A stretch of 6,684 bases of DNA, from NCBI GenBank assembly GCA_937906765.1, contig CALCUV010000290.1, forward strand, positions 1-6,684. The letters are read 5' to 3'. Positions 5,815-6,684 of this stretch are shown here, piece after piece. Within the stretch, counting starts at the first letter, position 1. Every line of letters begins with the position of its first letter. A program made the translations under genes and the position numbers. The stretch is from an uncultured Prevotella sp. (GTDB lineage: Bacteria; Bacteroidota; Bacteroidia; Bacteroidales; Bacteroidaceae). The notes beneath the pieces are model-generated. The model was given only the letters and a program-made list of their open reading frames with translations, did no database searches and was not told where the DNA came from.

Positions 5815-5845
5815 CAAAATTACATTAAAGAATTTGAACAGCAAA
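5815..5845 (-). promoter_or_regulatory. Promoter of tRNA-Arg
   Basis: On the minus strand TTTG (5845-5842), a 19-base spacer and TAATTTTG (5822-5815) form a good Bacteroidota promoter. As at tRNA-Thr, the box runs into a small dyad, TTTGCACCGCAAA. The tRNA 5' end lies about 17 bases beyond the -7 box, so the leader is very short. Confidence 0.8.
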
Positions 5846-5943
5846 GCGCTTTCTTGGTTTTTCTGCGAAGTCGCTGTAGAAGTTCGGTTTCTGCTATAAT
5901 TTTGCTGGTTTGTGAAGAGTGTGACTTGCTTTTGGCAAGATGA

Positions 5944-6525
5944 TTATTGTGCTTCTATGAATTTAATTTCCTCTCCAATATATTGAAATTTGAAACTGTC
6001 GCTCTTGGCAGAGGGAATTTGACTGCGTGGGTCAATATCGTCACGTGATTTGAAATATTCTACAAGGCGTTGGTAGCAATCAATAGGGCTTTCTGCGTTA
6101 ATGTATGCCTTGATGATGTTGTCTTGATATTGGAATTTCTGTAATTCACGAATGTGCACCATTCTCTTGATGGTTAAGGATACTTTGTACCATCCCAGTT
6201 TTTCCTCTGAAAGTTTGGAAATGCGCTCCTCCTTAAGGTTTTGCGAAGGGTTGATATTGGAAATTTCTTCTTCGCTTTCTTCTTTGACGCGTCTGCTTTT
6301 AAACTCCTGAATGTTTTGTGCTGTGGTTTTAATAAGAATAAAATATACGCGTGGACGTAATTTGTAGCGCTTGGGGTAGGGTAGTGGACTGTCAACGTAT
6401 GACTTTACGTTGTCAATTAGTTCCGTTGTGATGCTTATTTCGGGGATGGATGCCAAGAAAGTGATAAGTTCTTCAAATGAAGACGCAATTGTTTCTTGGT
6501 CAAAGTAGCGTGCGTAAATATTCAT
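5944..6525 (-). CDS. Conserved hypothetical protein of Bacteroidales type, 193 residues
   Basis: I do not recognise a characterised domain. The N-terminus MNIYARYFDQETIASSFEEL and the segment PYPKRYKLRPRVYFILIKT resemble, from memory, an uncharacterised Bacteroidales protein family; a search would be needed to confirm. There is no signal peptide or membrane segment, so it is probably cytosolic. Residues 1-80 look like a mixed alpha/beta fold; a charged, Glu/Lys/Ser-rich stretch (about 84-115) is probably disordered or helical; the C-terminal part holds helices (VSLTIKRMVHIRELQKF, then YQRLVEYFKSRDDI). The frame is open further upstream to 6672, but that extension runs through the tRNA-Gly terminator and into the tRNA itself, so the ATG at 6525 is preferred. 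It lies between two tRNA genes on the same strand with no clear promoter, so it may depend on read-through from tRNA-Gly. Confidence 0.78.
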   Translation of the reverse strand: MNIYARYFDQETIASSFEELITFLASIPEISITTELIDNVKSYVDSPLPYPKRYKLRPRVYFILIKTTAQNIQEFKSRRVKEESEEEISNINPSQNLKEERISKLSEEKLGWYKVSLTIKRMVHIRELQKFQYQDNIIKAYINAESPIDCYQRLVEYFKSRDDIDPRSQIPSAKSDSFKFQYIGEEIKFIEAQ

Positions 6526-6564
6526 AAAATACGAATGAAGGGTGGTGCATTGTCTTATGCGTCT

Positions 6565-6596
6565 TAAAAAGAAAAAGTCAATCCTTTGTGGATTGA
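6565..6596 (-). terminator. Terminator of tRNA-Gly
   Basis: On the minus strand TCAATCC (6596-6590) and GGATTGA (6584-6578) form a 7-bp stem with loop ACAAA, followed by CTTTTTCTTTTT. It starts about 35 bases after the tRNA 3' end. It shares AAAGGATTGA with the tRNA-Thr terminator. Confidence 0.78.
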
Positions 6597-6630
6597 ACTT
6601 GATAATAATACAAGCAAAGACATTGCTTTG

Positions 6631-6684
6631 AGCGGAAAACGAGACTCGAACTCGCGACCCCAACCTTGGCAAGGTTGTGCTCTA
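6631..6684 (-). tRNA. tRNA-Gly, anticodon GCC, 5' part beyond the window
   Basis: On the minus strand the visible part runs from the end of the D arm (GAGC) through anticodon stem CAACC/GGTTG with loop TTGCCAA and anticodon GCC (plus-strand 6668-6670), variable loop GGGTC, T stem GCGAG/CTCGT with loop TTCGAGT, to the acceptor 3' strand TTTCCGC and discriminator T. A T discriminator is normal for bacterial tRNA-Gly. CCA is not encoded. The acceptor 5' strand and most of the D arm lie past the right edge. Confidence 0.93.

Noticed and set aside
5714..5899. 61-residue plus-strand open frame
   Set aside because: It reads through the antisense strand of tRNA-Arg and its promoter. It is not a gene.
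5925..5939. CTTGC/GCAAG hairpin just past the stop of the minus-strand hypothetical gene
   Set aside because: The stem is only 5 bp with no T tract on the minus strand, too weak to call a terminator.
5944..6672. Longer 242-residue version of the minus-strand hypothetical protein
   Set aside because: The extra 49 codons cross the tRNA-Gly terminator and begin inside the tRNA. The ATG at 6525 gives a more natural N-terminus.

Overview
The window looks like an ordinary chromosomal stretch from a Bacteroidales bacterium, probably in or near Prevotellaceae. The evidence is indirect but consistent. Several intergenic regions carry the Bacteroidota promoter -7 box TAnnTTTG, twice with TTTG exactly 19 bases upstream and once 20 bases upstream. 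Intergenic DNA is very AT-rich, Shine-Dalgarno sequences are mostly absent, and no complete tRNA 3' end encodes CCA. The protein architectures also fit: an M23-LysM endopeptidase, a lipidated OmpH/Skp-like protein and a MNIYARYF-type hypothetical protein. The genus call is inference.

Layout, left to right. (1) On the minus strand is the 5' four-fifths of an aminoacyl-histidine dipeptidase gene (pepD, M20 family), cut by the left edge. (2) On the plus strand is a short probable operon: a 68-residue single-pass membrane protein, then an OmpH/Skp-like lipoprotein, closed by a strong hairpin terminator. Its promoter and the pepD promoter appear to face each other over the same ~30 bp. (3) After an AT-rich gap of about 400 bp with no gene comes a secreted M23 peptidoglycan endopeptidase with a C-terminal LysM domain, behind a good promoter. 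A terminator hairpin follows, then a secreted GH25 muramidase. (4) tRNA-Thr(UGU) follows with its own promoter and terminator, then a HAD-family phosphatase of the phosphoglycolate phosphatase type (gph). (5) On the minus strand are tRNA-Arg(UCU), a conserved hypothetical protein, and the 3' part of tRNA-Gly(GCC) running off the right edge. A near-perfect hairpin between gph and tRNA-Arg probably terminates both.

The only clear functional theme is the cell envelope: a periplasmic chaperone-like lipoprotein, a peptide-bond hydrolase and a glycan hydrolase of peptidoglycan in series. The rest is housekeeping (peptide degradation, phosphatase, tRNAs). I see no CRISPR array, insertion sequence, phage module or defence system, and nothing that amounts to a new system. 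The most interesting signals are regulatory: the face-to-face promoters, the TTTGC-containing dyads at promoters, the alternative pairing in the terminator region after the OmpH-like gene, and a possible nine-codon leader ORF overlapping the gph start.
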